Assembly: GCA_963210315.1 (NCBI GenBank) | Contig: OY723240.1 | Coordinates: 1,674,001-1,738,000 of the forward strand | Origin: Rhynchopus euleeides | Taxonomy: Eukaryota > Euglenozoa > Diplonemea > Diplonemida > Diplonemidae | Reading direction: 5' to 3' | Length of the DNA: 64,000 nt | Shown here: piece by piece, positions 30,010 to 41,186 of the stretch | Layout of the letters: the number at the start of each line of letters is the position of its first letter | How positions within the stretch are numbered: the first letter of the stretch is position 1 | Translations under genes and position numbers: made by a program | Notes under the pieces: generated by a model | The model's input: the letters and a program-made list of their open reading frames with translations, nothing else | Told to the model about the DNA's origin: nothing | The model's database searches: none

Positions 30010-30345
30010 ATTTTTGAAATTTTGGATCGCGATCACAACAGATCACAACAGATCACAACAGATCACAACAGATCACAACAGATCACAACAGATCACAACA
30101 GATCACAACAGATCACAACAGATCACAACAGATCACAACAGATCACAACAGATCACAACAGATCACACCTCATCACAACTCATCACAAAAGGGTCACAAG
30201 TCGTCACAACTGGTCGCAACAAATCACAACTGGCCACAACAAATCGCAACAAATCACAACAAATCACAACATTTGGCGTTGTGATTTGTTGTGATCGGGT
30301 GTGATTCGTTGTGATTTGTTGTTTTTTCCCCCAGCCTGATTACCC
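30010..30345 (+). repeat. (GATCACAACA)n array, 13 perfect units plus degenerate units; contains the LINE empty site
   Basis: Thirteen perfect 10-bp units lie at about 30031-30160. Degenerate ATCACAAC words follow to about 30300, then the sequence inverts to TTGTGATTTGT. Read on the minus strand, about 30180-30320 matches the left and right flanks of the LINE joined together, with a single copy of GGCCAGTTGT (about 30226-30235). This is a paralogous empty site. It ends in CCCCAGCCTGATTACCCC, the inverse of 18125-18150. Confidence 0.92.
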
Positions 30346-30746
30346 CACGTCTGCTGTTTTCTGTCATTCGGAAAAGGGGTTATTTCCTCAATCACTCGCA
30401 GGAAGTCTGTCTCAGACGGCTGCAAGAGCAACTGTTGTGCTTCGCAGCAGTGCTGAACCAGAGAGAGTGTTCGCAGAGATGTCGCCATGCGCTCGCTCTA
30501 CTACCCCGTGATGTCGCCACCGATAGCCAGTGTCCGTCTACCCTCTCCTCGGAGTTCTCGACCAGATGTCGCCGCAGAGAGGACAGCACCCTTCGTCTCG
30601 TATTATTGCAGACTACTCGGTGCTGCAACTGCGCACGGAAGAGAGAAGCGCCTCGATTATGTTCTCCCCAAGTAGATCAGACACTCTTCTAGTAGAGCTT
30701 GGCTCAATCTGGGCACGGCCCAAAGCCGGATAAGATATCACCCATA

Positions 30747-31116
30747 CCTGGGACCCCCCGTGTATAAGTCCCCCTCCCTTACCCCCGTGTTTAAGTCCCC
30801 CCCTGGGGGTCTGGCAGGGGACTAAACACAGGTGGACCTAAACACGGGGGTGGGCCGGTCTGGAGGGTCATCAAGTGGCCGCGAGGCCACTTGGTGCCCT
30901 CCAGGTGCTGTCAGAGTCGAAAAAGGGGGGTGCCAAAAGTCCATCCGGACCAGAATCACCCCCCTACGACGGAAGCGGAAGAGGTCTTCTTGGTCTCCAC
31001 CGTGCCACCCCCGTGTTCAAGCCCCCTGCGTTTAGGTCCACCCCCCGTGTTTAAGTCACCCCCGGCCGAAAATCGTCTCCAAGGGGGGGGGGGACTTAAA
31101 CACGGGGGGTCCCAGG
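30747..31116. mobile_element. 370-bp MITE with 30-bp terminal inverted repeats and TA target duplication
   Basis: The left end CCTGGGACCCCCCGTGTATA (30747-30766) matches the inverted right end TATAC.../GGGACTTAAACACGGGGGGT-CCCAGG (to 31116) with one or two mismatches over about 28 bp. TA dinucleotides flank it at 30745-30746 and 31117-31118. Internally there are further AAGTCC/GGACTT and AAACACGGGG inverted words, and a strong hairpin at about 30859-30905 (arms CTGGAGGG, CAAGTGGCC). No ORF of note. TA duplication suggests mobilisation by a Tc1/mariner-class transposase. Confidence 0.8.
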
Positions 31117-31118
31117 TA

Positions 31119-34100
31119 CATTTGACAGGCGAGGAATTGACAATCAGGCACTCCCTTGCCTTCAGTTGACACGTGCACCACATCGGGGTGTATCTGGGCG
31201 GGTCTTGATTCCTTGGAAAGGTTCTCGAGTCCCCTTTACCGGATGGCCAGGGTCGGGCACAAAGACCCCCGGCAAAGTATGCCAGACCTTGTTGGGGTGT
31301 GCACAGAAAGCCAAGGGCCCAGAATGCTGTTTTCACCTGAAAACCCAACCTGGGCCCTGATTCTCAGGGGTGACGGCGGGCAACCGACAGACAGATATCT
31401 CGTCGATTTTTGTTGTCTTGAAAAGAACTGTCCAAACCCTTTTCATGGTGCCCAGGGTTTTCCAAAAAGACAAAAATGCGTGCCAACAAAATGTGAACCG
31501 AAAGTGTAGGCGCAATATATTGCGCCTTGGGACTTAAAGGGTTAAAGTTAGTCGCTGCCAAACTGGGCCAGTTTCCCCTTGAGTGAGGTGACGCACCTTT
31601 CTGCGGTTCTGAACGACTTCCATTCGATTTCGTAATGAACTGCAGCCACTTCTAAGCCTGCTGCGAGCAGGACACCGTGCATATGAAGTACCAACCCACC
31701 AGCCGCCAGGGTCTGCACGATCTGCGTGATACCTCAGGGACCGTGCATCCATTGCCATGCCCCAGGCCAGCCGTCCGCCATGCTGCACACTTTTGTCTGT
31801 GGCCATCTCACCACCCAGCCTCCGTTGGCGCACGTCCATGCCCTGCAGCAGTCCCCTGCATGAGGCACAGGCCCTCTGCTTGCGGCAGAAGCACCTTTGC
31901 TGCCCGTGTTGCCCCTACCTTACCCTGCAGGCGCAGCGGCCGAGAGGCGCAGCTCGGGAAGTGATTCTTGCCATTTTGCCTTCGAGACGCCCTGCTGCCT
32001 CAGTGCGCCTGCAGCAATCATTTTATGGCCACCTAATAACCAGACGCTCATTGTGCTGCCCTGTGCACGCCGACCAACCAGCCTCTGTCGGAGAAACTCA
32101 CACCTCGCAAGATGAGTCGATGTCCACGGTTCGTGTCCTCCGGTGCTCGCAGCTTCGGCACTGTGGCTGGCGCTCTTCAGTTGTGCACACAGAGCGGAGA
32201 CCCCCACTGGCACATATTCGTCCCGCTCTGGCGCCCCGTTGAACCCAGCCCAGACTCAGTAGTGCCTCGGTCCCTCTTGACCCCAGGTCAATCATCTTCT
32301 CGACGTACAGGTCTTCACTGCCGTATCGCGAGGGATGCCCTGCTTGTTGCAGTGCCTCACTGATGCCGTGTCGAGGTGTTGCCCTTCATCGCGGAGCTGT
32401 GCCAGCAAGTCTTCTCTCACGGTTTGCCTCGGCTGCAACCTTTTTCCTCTGCACGCCAGGCCGTAGAGCACAGTGCACGGCCCTGCCTGTGCCCTTGTCC
32501 CGTATCTCTGCAGCCTCGTGCCGCATGTTGCCGGATGTGCACATCTGCACCGTGTGCCACATGTTGTCTACTGCTCTGCCAGCTTCACGAGCGAGCCCTC
32601 CACCTTCTGTGCCAGACACGGCTGGGCATCAAGCCGGTGGTGTTGTCCCCAGAGCATGCAACGCTCTATTGTCTTGGAGGAAAAATGCGTCGCGACCCGC
32701 TGAATCGACCGCCAGTGGCCCCGACCAACCTGCAGATGCAGGTTGGCGTATCCGCCTCGTAGTCGTCCATGGTTATGGCTCCGCGCACAGCACAAGTGGA
32801 TCCTGTCGGTGGTGTGCGGTGCTGCCCTCTATCCCAGGCGGACGCAGCAAGGCTGGCCTCCCCTCCCCATAGCAGGACACGGCACAGGCCGAGCACAGCA
32901 GTCGGTCTCAGGCGGCCTGCATGACGGGTGGGAGAGGTCGGCTCTGTGTCTTGCTTCTTGACTTGACTGCTTTCCAGCAGGCCACTGGTTGTTGCCCACT
33001 GTGTTCCGAGGTGTTCGGAAGAGTTTGGCGATTCAGCGGGTGATCCCTCAGGGTCCTGGGAGATCACCCGCAGGTGTGCCCAGGACGCACCCAGAGCTCT
33101 GACTCCCGCCTGTGACGAGGAATGCCCCAGGGGTAATTGTAAAACAGTAAATAGGAGGACCGTGGTACAGGTTTTGCCCGTGGTATATGAGGGGTCCGTT
33201 CGCGGGACTCCGGTTATGGGGAATTACGGTTACGGATTCTGAATGACGGGTTACATACGTGTTGTGGGTTACGGGTGGCTCATGAAGGCATCAGTGCACA
33301 TTACGGGTAACGGGTGATGGGTTACAGGTTACAGGAGACAGGTTACGGGCTGATTGGCCCAGGGATGCGCGTCCTTCGTTGGGACAGGCAAGTTGCTGCA
33401 GATCTGCGCAGAATGCGCCCGCCGATGAACTTCTGGGGGGTGTAGTGAGGAGAGCAAGGCATCCCGTTACAATTGATTCTCGTCAGCAACATCACACGCC
33501 ACGCCACACGGCACTGGCCTCGAGCACCGGCAGTTCCTGGTAGAACAGCGAGGGGTTCTTGCTTGTAAACATATTCGACATACACATGCGGCTCTGCATC
33601 AGCTACATGTCGTGGCAGGTCCGGCAGCATCGGGATCTCGAAGATCTCGTCCTGACAGGGCGCTGTGCAGTTCGTCTCTGCCTCCAACAGTGTCCTGCAA
33701 TGCCACGACGCAACGCACCGCTGTCTACCGCGAGTGGACAGCAGGTTTGCACATCGCACCGTTCCGAAGGATGGGTACGCGATGCAGGTTTAGGTCTTGT
33801 GCTAATGTTACACACAGCAAGACCCCTGACTGAACGGGTTCGTCCCAGCCCGGAGTCATCTTGCTTGCAAGAGCTCCGCAACAGGCAAAACAGTCGGGAA
33901 GACACGGTGGTGAAAATCACCTGAAGGGGGCCTTGGCTCACAAATGCAGAGAAGTGAGTAAGGGTGAACCGCTTCACAAAACTGGCTGCAAAGTGACACA
34001 GTTTGACACACAGTGACACAGAGCGAAGTCCCCCAAAACCTGCAGGGGAAAAGCTTGGATCGCTCGAATGAGCCGGACCGGAATGCCTCTCCTCAGGTGA

Positions 34101-34181
34101 GCCGGTTACAAAATTAACCTTCAAGGCACTTGCTCACTACTTCTTTCCCGTCACAGACTGGAGTAAGATTTGAGTGACAAG
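31119..34181. other. No gene recognised; decayed sequence
   Basis: 31525-31546 carries GCCTTGGGACTTAAAGGGTT, the inverse of the repeat end at 16756. The rest has many short frames with no domain I can name. About 33210-33355 has spaced GGTTAC[AG]GG/TTACGGGT words. A decayed retroelement is likely, as at 38 kb, but unproven. Confidence 0.45.
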
Positions 34182-34365
34182 AACCCTGGTTGATCCTGCC
34201 AGTAGTCATATGCTTGTTTCAAGGATTAAGCCATGCAAGTCTCAGAGGAAATGGATTAACAGTGGATCTACAAACGGCTCATTCAATCAGCTACAATCCA
34301 CGCGGGAAAGGTGCCTTTGGCGTCCAGTGGGATACCATGGTAACGCCATTGCTAATACCTGTCCG
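34182..34365 (+). rRNA. 5' fragment of an 18S (SSU) rRNA gene
   Basis: From 34182 the sequence reads as the universal SSU 5' end: CTGGTTGATCCTGCCAGTAG, then TCATATGCTTGTTTCAAGGA and TTAAGCCATGCAAGTCTCAG. It goes on with CGGCTCATTCAATCAG and a region ending GCTAATACCTG at about 34362. After that the SSU similarity fades, and by 34700 the sequence is a dispersed minisatellite, so about 1.6 kb of the gene is absent. This is a pseudogene fragment, or an rDNA piece captured in repeats. The TTGTTTCAAGGATTAAGCC wording resembles Euglenozoa. Confidence 0.8.
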
Positions 34366-34744
34366 AAAAATCTCACTCAGATTCCACTCAATGGGGGAAA
34401 CCCTGTTGGGCTGAAGGGGATGCAGTTGTCCCAGTTCCGGTCAGGGCGTCGATGGAAGCCTCCTTGTTCTCCACGTCGTACCACGCCCTGTGCCATGTGT
34501 TCGGGAAGGGCCGCGATGTGTCAAATACAATGATCTCGTTCGACTCACAGGCCCCCGTTAGGCACGTCACAGTTTAGCTTTCGGGGGCATGTTTCATGTA
34601 GTTTTATGTGCAGAGTTATTATGGTTGTAAACCGGTCCTCGAGACATTTATGAGGATGGTCGACTGTGTCCTCTTTTCTCCATGCAGTGAACCCCCAAAG
34701 GCTGCGTTGGGTGGTGTGGGGTTCTGGATAAGGTCATCTGTACA

Positions 34745-35460
34745 CTGTAGTGCCACAAGGTTGGGTCTAGCACAGAGTGGAAAGGCTGGTGTCATCACAC
34801 TCATCACAACACACGGCGGCATAGCAAGCCCGTGGTGCGACTGGCTCACCCCAGGCGCACCGCTTGCTGGGGAGTGGGGTAGGTTCGGTTTGGGTTGGTG
34901 TGCAGACTGGGTTGACGCACCGCCACTCGCATCTGTGAGGGGCAGGAGGTCAAGTGGGGACAGCTGTGGATGCGACGTGCCGAGGTTCAGCTCTGCCTGA
35001 TCCCTGTGCCGCGCTGGGGTTGCTTCGGGTTGGGTTGGGTGTGGGTGGTTGGTTGGGTGGGTCTGGGTCGCTGTTGCTCTGGGGTGACATCCCGCAGGTT
35101 GGCCTCACAGCCATCCGGCGATGCTGTGCTGCAGTGCAGCACGGGTGGGACGTTGTGCCGTGCAGCACTCCTACTGCTGGTGGGCTGCAGGCATGCTGCT
35201 GGGTACGTGCACTCCATGTGCAGGCAGTGCTGTCGATGTGACGTGCCGAGGTTCAGCTTCCCCTGATCCTTGTGCCGCACTGGGTGGGTTCATTGGGCTG
35301 GGTTGGTGTGCAGACTGGGTTGACGCACCGCCACTCGCATCTGTGAGGGGCAGGAGGTCAAGTGGGGACAGCTGTGGGTGCGACGTGCCGAGGTTCAGCT
35401 TGCCTGATCCCTGTGCCGCGCTGGGGTTGCTTGGGGTTGGGTTGGGTGTGGGGGCTGTCT
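34745..35460 (+). repeat. Minisatellite cluster, copy 3
   Basis: Same family and unit order as 13101-13800 and 15998-16680. It begins near GGTTGGGTCTAGCACAGAGT, with units at about 34855-35085 and 35290-35450 and the TGCTGTGCTGCAGTGCAGCA insert between them. It is closest to copy 1 in the insert and to copy 2 in the leader. Confidence 0.8.
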
Positions 35461-37990
35461 TGGGGCCCCGTTACTCTGGAATGACATTCATGGGATTAGT
35501 CCACACTAGTCTAGCATAGTTTACCACCAACCCCACACACCACTCCTAGATCATCTAAGATCAGATCTAAGATGCAGTGTACCTACAGCGAACCACCAGT
35601 GCTGGATATTTTGCCGCCATAGAATAAGCAGCCTGTGATACTGACACATAAACGCTAAAAAAACATCAGCCCTTTCCTCCCCCCACCCTCCGTGGACTGC
35701 TGGGTGGCCCCGCGATAGAGTGTTGCACAGCAGCCCGCCTCAGTCGGGTCCTGCCCACAGAGCTGCGACAGCACTGCCCGCAATGCAACCGCGAACCTTC
35801 GCGGTGCCTGCACACGACACCTTGTATCGAGATGTCACTGTGCGACAGTATTCAGCTATGTATCCGTTATCCTCCAACGCTGTCCTGCGAGGCGAAGCTC
35901 CCCAGTTAGGTCATCTAACCGCCGTCAGCGGGTGGGAGTGCCAGGTCCCGGCGACTACATGCCACAGCCACGCCTCTGACTTGGCGTCATGCACCGCCCT
36001 CCCTGCCAGCCCCAGCAACACGCTTGGGCGAGGCAGGGCCACATGCCTGTGGGCTGGAAGGTTCGCCTGGGAATGGCCAGGTATTCAGGTCGCCCACCGA
36101 GGCAGAAGCCGTGATGTATTCCCAAGGTCGTGTCAAATGCATTCATTCGTCTCTTTTCGCCAGAGGAACCGGATCAGACCACAGCGCCATCGTCGCCCCG
36201 GGTCACGCTGTCCTTGTCCCCGGAGCTCGTGGTGGCCCGCCTCGCAGCAGCCTGAGTGTCGGCACTGCGGCGTGTGATGTTGTGCCTCGCAGCACGTCAT
36301 GCACAGGCCATCCTACGAGTAGAACATGCACCAGTAGGCGCATGGCGTCACCAACATGCGGGGTGTGTTTGAGTCATATGGTCGGAGCGTGCCCGCACGG
36401 CTCCCCCCTGCACTGCACCCACAAGCTGGCCCAGATGTCCGTCGGCACGACCTCCCACCCTACCCACGGCACGGTGGAGGGTATCGCTACCTGCCCGGTG
36501 TGGTGCCATGATCTTGTCCCAAGTTCCCGTGAGAGGTGACGGTGGCGTCTGCACGCACCCCCTTTGTCCGTCGGGTTTGCGGATCGCTTGTTGTGCACCA
36601 TTGGTGCCTTCCGGCGCCCTGGTTGCGAGTCCGCTGGAGTGTACAGCATGGCACCTTGTCTTGCCAATCCATCTCTGCCTACGCATGGCTTCGTTTCCTG
36701 TAGCGCAGCCCCTCGCCCTGGCAACATCAGTCCTGTGCCAGATGGCCTGGTGTCAAGTCGTCAGGCTCCCTCACGCCCCCTCGCTGTACACTGCCATCTC
36801 GCCAGCCGAAACAACACAGCCCATCCCAGTGCATGCCGTGCATGCCAGTCTGTCCCCCGCAACAGCCTCGCACACATCCGCCTTCCCTGATACTGGCGCT
36901 GCTCGCGCGTTCTGGGAGCCACACACTCGTTATGCAGCACTCCGCCACCATCGCTCGTCTGATTCTGCTGTGGCGGCACACGCGGTCCTCGAACCCCTCA
37001 TGTTGTGAGGCACGTCCCCACCGCACGGCATGCCCCTGTGCGAAATCGGATCCTGTCCCCAATGCTGTGTTCGGACACCGCAAATGAATCACATGCTGCT
37101 TGCAGGTTCACCTGCGACCCTTCATCCTCCACGCACATACCGAGGGCGGGGTTGAGGCGCTGCCGCACCTCAAGCCCGCAAGGCCACAGGAGGCCTTGCT
37201 GTGCCCGACAAGATGCGGATGCACTCTCCCAGACTTCGGCATCGGGACGTGTGCACCCTCCTTGCCGGTGCCGAGTCGAAGCTAAGCTCCAGGGGGACAC
37301 CCCCCTTGAGAAGGGGATCCCTGGTGGCACTCTGCACTCTGCACTCTGCACGCAGGCTGAGCACACAACACTGCCAACCGCATCTTGTGCTCCAGAGCTC
37401 GCCAGATCTCCATCAGCCCGACGAAGTAAACATCTCCCGTGGATCCTGTTGCAACAACCGGTTGCTGCGCAAGCCCCGTTTCCCTTTCAGGGCCCGCGAT
37501 TCCAGCTGTCACTGAAATGTCTAAGCAAAGCCACTTCTGGATGTTCCATTTTGGCCGCCCCCGACTCAGAGCCAGGCACTACCTTGCCTGTGTGCCACCA
37601 CAGGACCATTCTCTGGAGGGCCAGACCACACCTGGCAAGAAGGCCACTCGCTGTGAGGAAGTGTGCTGGCTATTGCAACAGATCTGTCAGGTGGCACCGC
37701 CCTCTAACAGCGCCAGACAAACAGGCACTGGGCCCCTCCCCTCCTGGTGGTCCACCGAGTGGGTGGGCCTGCAGGCCTCCTTGTCTTGCCAACGTCCCTC
37801 TTCCAGACCCACCCCTCGCGCCAGCGCTGTGGATGACGCTTTGCTGAGTGCTTCTGATCCGGCAGGAGACGGGGCCCGAAGAGCCCTGCCTCCGGCACTC
37901 AGCAGCGCTGCGCCCAGCTGCAACACAACCTGCTTAGGGCAGTGGCAGTGTGTCCTCATGCTGTGGCTTCGCCGTGTGTCCAGAGAGAGT
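35461..37990. other. No gene recognised; probably decayed retroelement
   Basis: CA/TGC-rich, moderately GC-rich DNA with many stop-interrupted frames on both strands. Several 100-280-codon open frames occur but have no recognisable domain or conserved composition. It leads into the Ty3-like relic to the right. Confidence 0.45.
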
Positions 37991-37999
37991 CCTACAGCC

Positions 38000-38660
38000 G
38001 GCCCCACTCCACCTCAAATTGGGGGACGTCCCCACGGCAATCTGCACGGCCTGACCCCCTCGGTCTCCCTCTGGAAGAGGTCGCTGGCTTGTTTGGTAGA
38101 TTTGTCCGATCCCGTTATGGCCCGACACTCGACATCCAACAAGGCTGTTGCGAAGCCTTTCTGTGACGGGGAGAGGGGCTGTTGCCTCGACAGGTGCCAC
38201 CTGACGCCACCGCCCTCCCGCCAGGGAGGTTGTCCAGTCGCCTGGCCTCACCTGCTGCATCGTATGCAACCCACGGGGTGTCACAGGCCTGGAGGCCATT
38301 CTTCAGGGGTTGCGTCCAGCGTCATCCCTCGGCACCGCCACCCTGCTGGCCCACTGCAACCACTGCCCACTCTGGGACGGCGCGTCTGTCCAGAGTGGCA
38401 TGGGGGTCTTGTGACGTGCGTCATCCGTTGCCTTCGCCAAACTATTGGCTCCGTCCTCACTGATAGCGGCACTGAGATATGCGAGGCTACCCAGCGTTGT
38501 TCATGTGGGTCTGCTTTGCGTTGCATCGACATCATGTTGCATGCATGCGCCTCAACGCGGAGGACGGCTGGATGGCAGAACCATTTTCCTGGCGTTCGCG
38601 TGGTGTTCGCGGTCATGCATCATGTTGTCAAGAGTTGAACACCTTTCGTGACGTCCTCTG
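38000..38660 (+). pseudogene. Relic of a Ty3/gypsy-type integrase
   Basis: In one frame, RHRHPAGPLQPLPTLGRR (about 38315-38370) resembles the conserved PAGxLQPLP-type segment after the HHCC zinc finger of Ty3-like integrases. VLTDSGTE (about 38455-38480) resembles the second catalytic Asp motif (S/T-D-x-G). STRRTAGWQN follows with roughly the spacing of the HPQTDGQTE motif. Key residues are changed (no final Glu, AG for DG) and RT/RNase H cannot be read upstream. This is a heavily mutated, dead element; the assignment rests on motif spacing only. Confidence 0.45.
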
Positions 38661-39038
38661 ATGGCCTTCCAGGATGAGCATGCGCACAGCATGCTTGCTA
38701 CGGTTCGATGGCTGGGGAGTGCGACCAACCATGCGCAGGTTGCCAGGAAGGTCTGCGCGAAGCACCCGTTGTCCCGAGTCGCACCCCGAAAAACACTGCC
38801 TCGTCGAGCAGCACTGGGCAGAAAGTGTTGCGACCTACTCACAGCACCCTTCGGCCATCCTTGCATGAAGTGGCCAGGGCTGCTCGCCTACCGAACCCCC
38901 TGCAGGTGGGGGTTCGGCAGATCCATGGCTTGTGGATGCGTGCGCATTGTTGCCGCAATGCTTGCCACCTGTGTAATGTGCAACATAACGCCCCACCACC
39001 ACCGCTACCAGACTGTGTTTGCTGACACGCAAGAGACA

Positions 39039-39632
39039 ATGCACTTCGCAAGTGTGGTGACGCTGCTGGGCCTTGCGGCCTGCGCCCTGGCTGACCCTTG
39101 GTACCCGCGCCCCAACTATCTTCGTCGCGCCACCTTTGCGCGCTGGCTGGTGCACGAGTCGAACTCGACGATCGTGGCGACGAGCAGCCAGCAGTACTCC
39201 AACATTGCGTACCCCAACCTGATGGCGACAAGTGACGGCACAGGGCCGCAGGACTGCACGGGGGAGGTGTACATCTATGTCGCCAACATCTCCACGATTG
39301 TGGCTGACATCCGTGCCAACCCGCGTGTGACCTTCGGCTTCTTCGAGACTGTCGAGAACGACAAGTACTGCACAGGGCCGCAGTACGACGAGGAGGACCC
39401 CAACTGTGGGAAGGTGCATCTCACTGGGACGGCAGAGATTGTGGCCCAGAGCGGCGACCTGTCTGTGGCCGAGAAGTACCTGTTCTGGCGCCACCCCGCC
39501 ATGGCTTCCTGGCCGGGCGAGCACGGCTGGCTGACGATCTCCTTGAACATCGAGACGGTGGACGTGCTGGACTTCTACGGGTCGCAGGTCCACCTCACGG
39601 TGGATGAGTACAAGAAGGCGACGTGCCACTGA
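39039..39632 (+). CDS. CREG-like secreted protein (pyridoxamine-oxidase-like fold)
   Basis: 197 residues from the ATG at 39039, chosen because it begins a clean signal peptide (MHFASVVTLLGLAACALA, then DPWYP). The open frame continues upstream, but that part is not conserved. The mature protein follows the CREG/FMN-binding split-barrel pattern: a WLVHESN-type strand, YPNLMATSDG, GEVYIYVANISTIVADIRAN, a Cys pair around CTGPQ...DPNC, VHLTGTAEIV, EKYLFWRHPAMASWPGEHGW and DVLDFYGSQVHLTVDEY. CREG proteins are glycosylated and secreted or endolysosomal, and do not bind flavin well. N-glycosylation sequons are present (NST, NIS). It is a single exon, isolated between decayed repeats. Confidence 0.87.
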   Translation: MHFASVVTLLGLAACALADPWYPRPNYLRRATFARWLVHESNSTIVATSSQQYSNIAYPNLMATSDGTGPQDCTGEVYIYVANISTIVADIRANPRVTFGFFETVENDKYCTGPQYDEEDPNCGKVHLTGTAEIVAQSGDLSVAEKYLFWRHPAMASWPGEHGWLTISLNIETVDVLDFYGSQVHLTVDEYKKATCH

Positions 39633-41051
39633 GCTGCATGACCACGGGACCCCGCCCAGTTTCCTTGAATCTAGCGGCGGGCACGGGCCCCACCTGGTAC
39701 CTACATATCGGGTATCGGGCGGGGCCGCGTGATGCTGTCCCGCTTTATTGGGCGGTACAACCCGCCCTTGCTGTTATACCTTTATTGTTTGGCACTCCGT
39801 TGTGCCTGTTCGCACCTGCAAATATCACTTGCCCCTCCCACTCCCAACCCCGCGCGCTTGCACCGGTCCCGGCGACCGGTGCTGTATCGCTGTTCCTGTC
39901 TGGCTGTGCTTGTGTGTGCGTCGTGACCCAGTGTGCGGACCACAACCCCTCAGTCCCGGTGTAGTTATCACACCGCGGTAGACTTGCGGTCCTGCAACCC
40001 GTGCGCGTCCGACCACACATCCTGCATTCGGCACGTGACGTGGATAGGCAATCTTCCCGCCAACCCAAAACCCGCTGAAGGCCACCCCTACACCCTACAC
40101 CACCCTGTTCTCTATTGGGCACCGCTACAGCCTTTGCTGCAATATCAATGCTCGCTGCCTAGAGGGCACACTATATGCTAGGCCTCTTTTCGTTGTTAGT
40201 CGATGGTCAAGTCAGGTGGCCATTCCCGAATCCGCAAACTTCAGTTGTATGGTCCGGCTCCCTGTCAGCCACGCCCGACACGCCGGCAACAGCTGCGACT
40301 GCAGCCTGGCCTGCGTCGTCGCATCCGCTCCAGAGATCAGACATAGCGCCAGGTCTCGGCTGTCCCACCTGTGTTCACTATCGTTCCTGGATCGTCGTCG
40401 CTCCAGGACGATCCAGACGAGATCGCTCCAGGTTGGAAAGGGCTGGGTGTCATTCCTGTTTGCTTTATGATGCCCGATGGCATCATTCAGCGCCCTTGCG
40501 GCTGTGTGCTCCGCACACAACTACGCGGTCTTCGGGCGATTTTTCTATTCTTCTTCTTGACTCGCGGGACACTTCTCAGAAGCACCCACAGCCGTGCTAT
40601 CGCCATCCGCAACCACAGCACGCATCTTCTTATGGATGTGGGAGGGATGTCCCCTGCAGATGTCCGGCAAGCTCGGCCGCATTGTGTTTTTTCTCCTCCA
40701 GAACCCCGAGGTTGATCGCTTATTATCTGCATTTGGTGTAGATCTTGTCGAGGTACTTTGTACCCAGCGTGTGTGCCGGCTGGCATCACAGCCTCAGCAT
40801 CGAGGCCCGGCCTCGTTGCGTTTAGCGCCTCAAGAAATAAGAAACAGGGGGTCTTACATATGTGTAAAGGCAATATTCGAGGAGGAGAACCAGCGGCCCC
40901 AGGCCATCCGGATCTCCTCCTGCTCCGTCGCTGACGGCTTCGGGACAGCCCCCAGCATGCACGTAATATTCGCGCCGCCCCTCCCCACCCCCCGACCCCC
41001 CTCACAGGCAGTACACAATGCGCAGAGACCCCCTGGGGTTCTGACGCCACC

Positions 41052-41083
<32 letters not shown>

Positions 41084-41186
41084 TGCAGCTCCCACCCCAC
41101 CCCCCCACCACCACCACCACGTCACCTCCGCCGCGCTTCGCGCTGTCTGGCGTGCGAGTCACGAGTGACCGCACGGGGTCGGCAGG
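39633..41186. other. Intergenic, with a (TA)n(CA)n microsatellite at 41051-41084
   Basis: No gene recognised. The (TA)n run followed by (CA)n lies about 100 bp before the ATG of the next gene. CAG immediately before GATG at 41187 could be a (trans- or cis-) splice acceptor, so an upstream exon or a spliced leader site is possible. Confidence 0.5.

Noticed and set aside
29926..30304. Open frames reading as (ITTDHNRSQQ)n
   Set aside because: They are translation of the 10-bp satellite, open in several frames because the unit lacks stops; no start or context supports a protein.
37439..38638. A 399-codon open frame as a host gene
   Set aside because: Composition is uneven, there is no start context, and the only recognisable pieces are mutated integrase motifs, so it is treated as a relic.
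41051..41084. TATA-box array upstream of the three-exon gene
   Set aside because: It is a (TA)n(CA)n microsatellite; nothing indicates promoter function.
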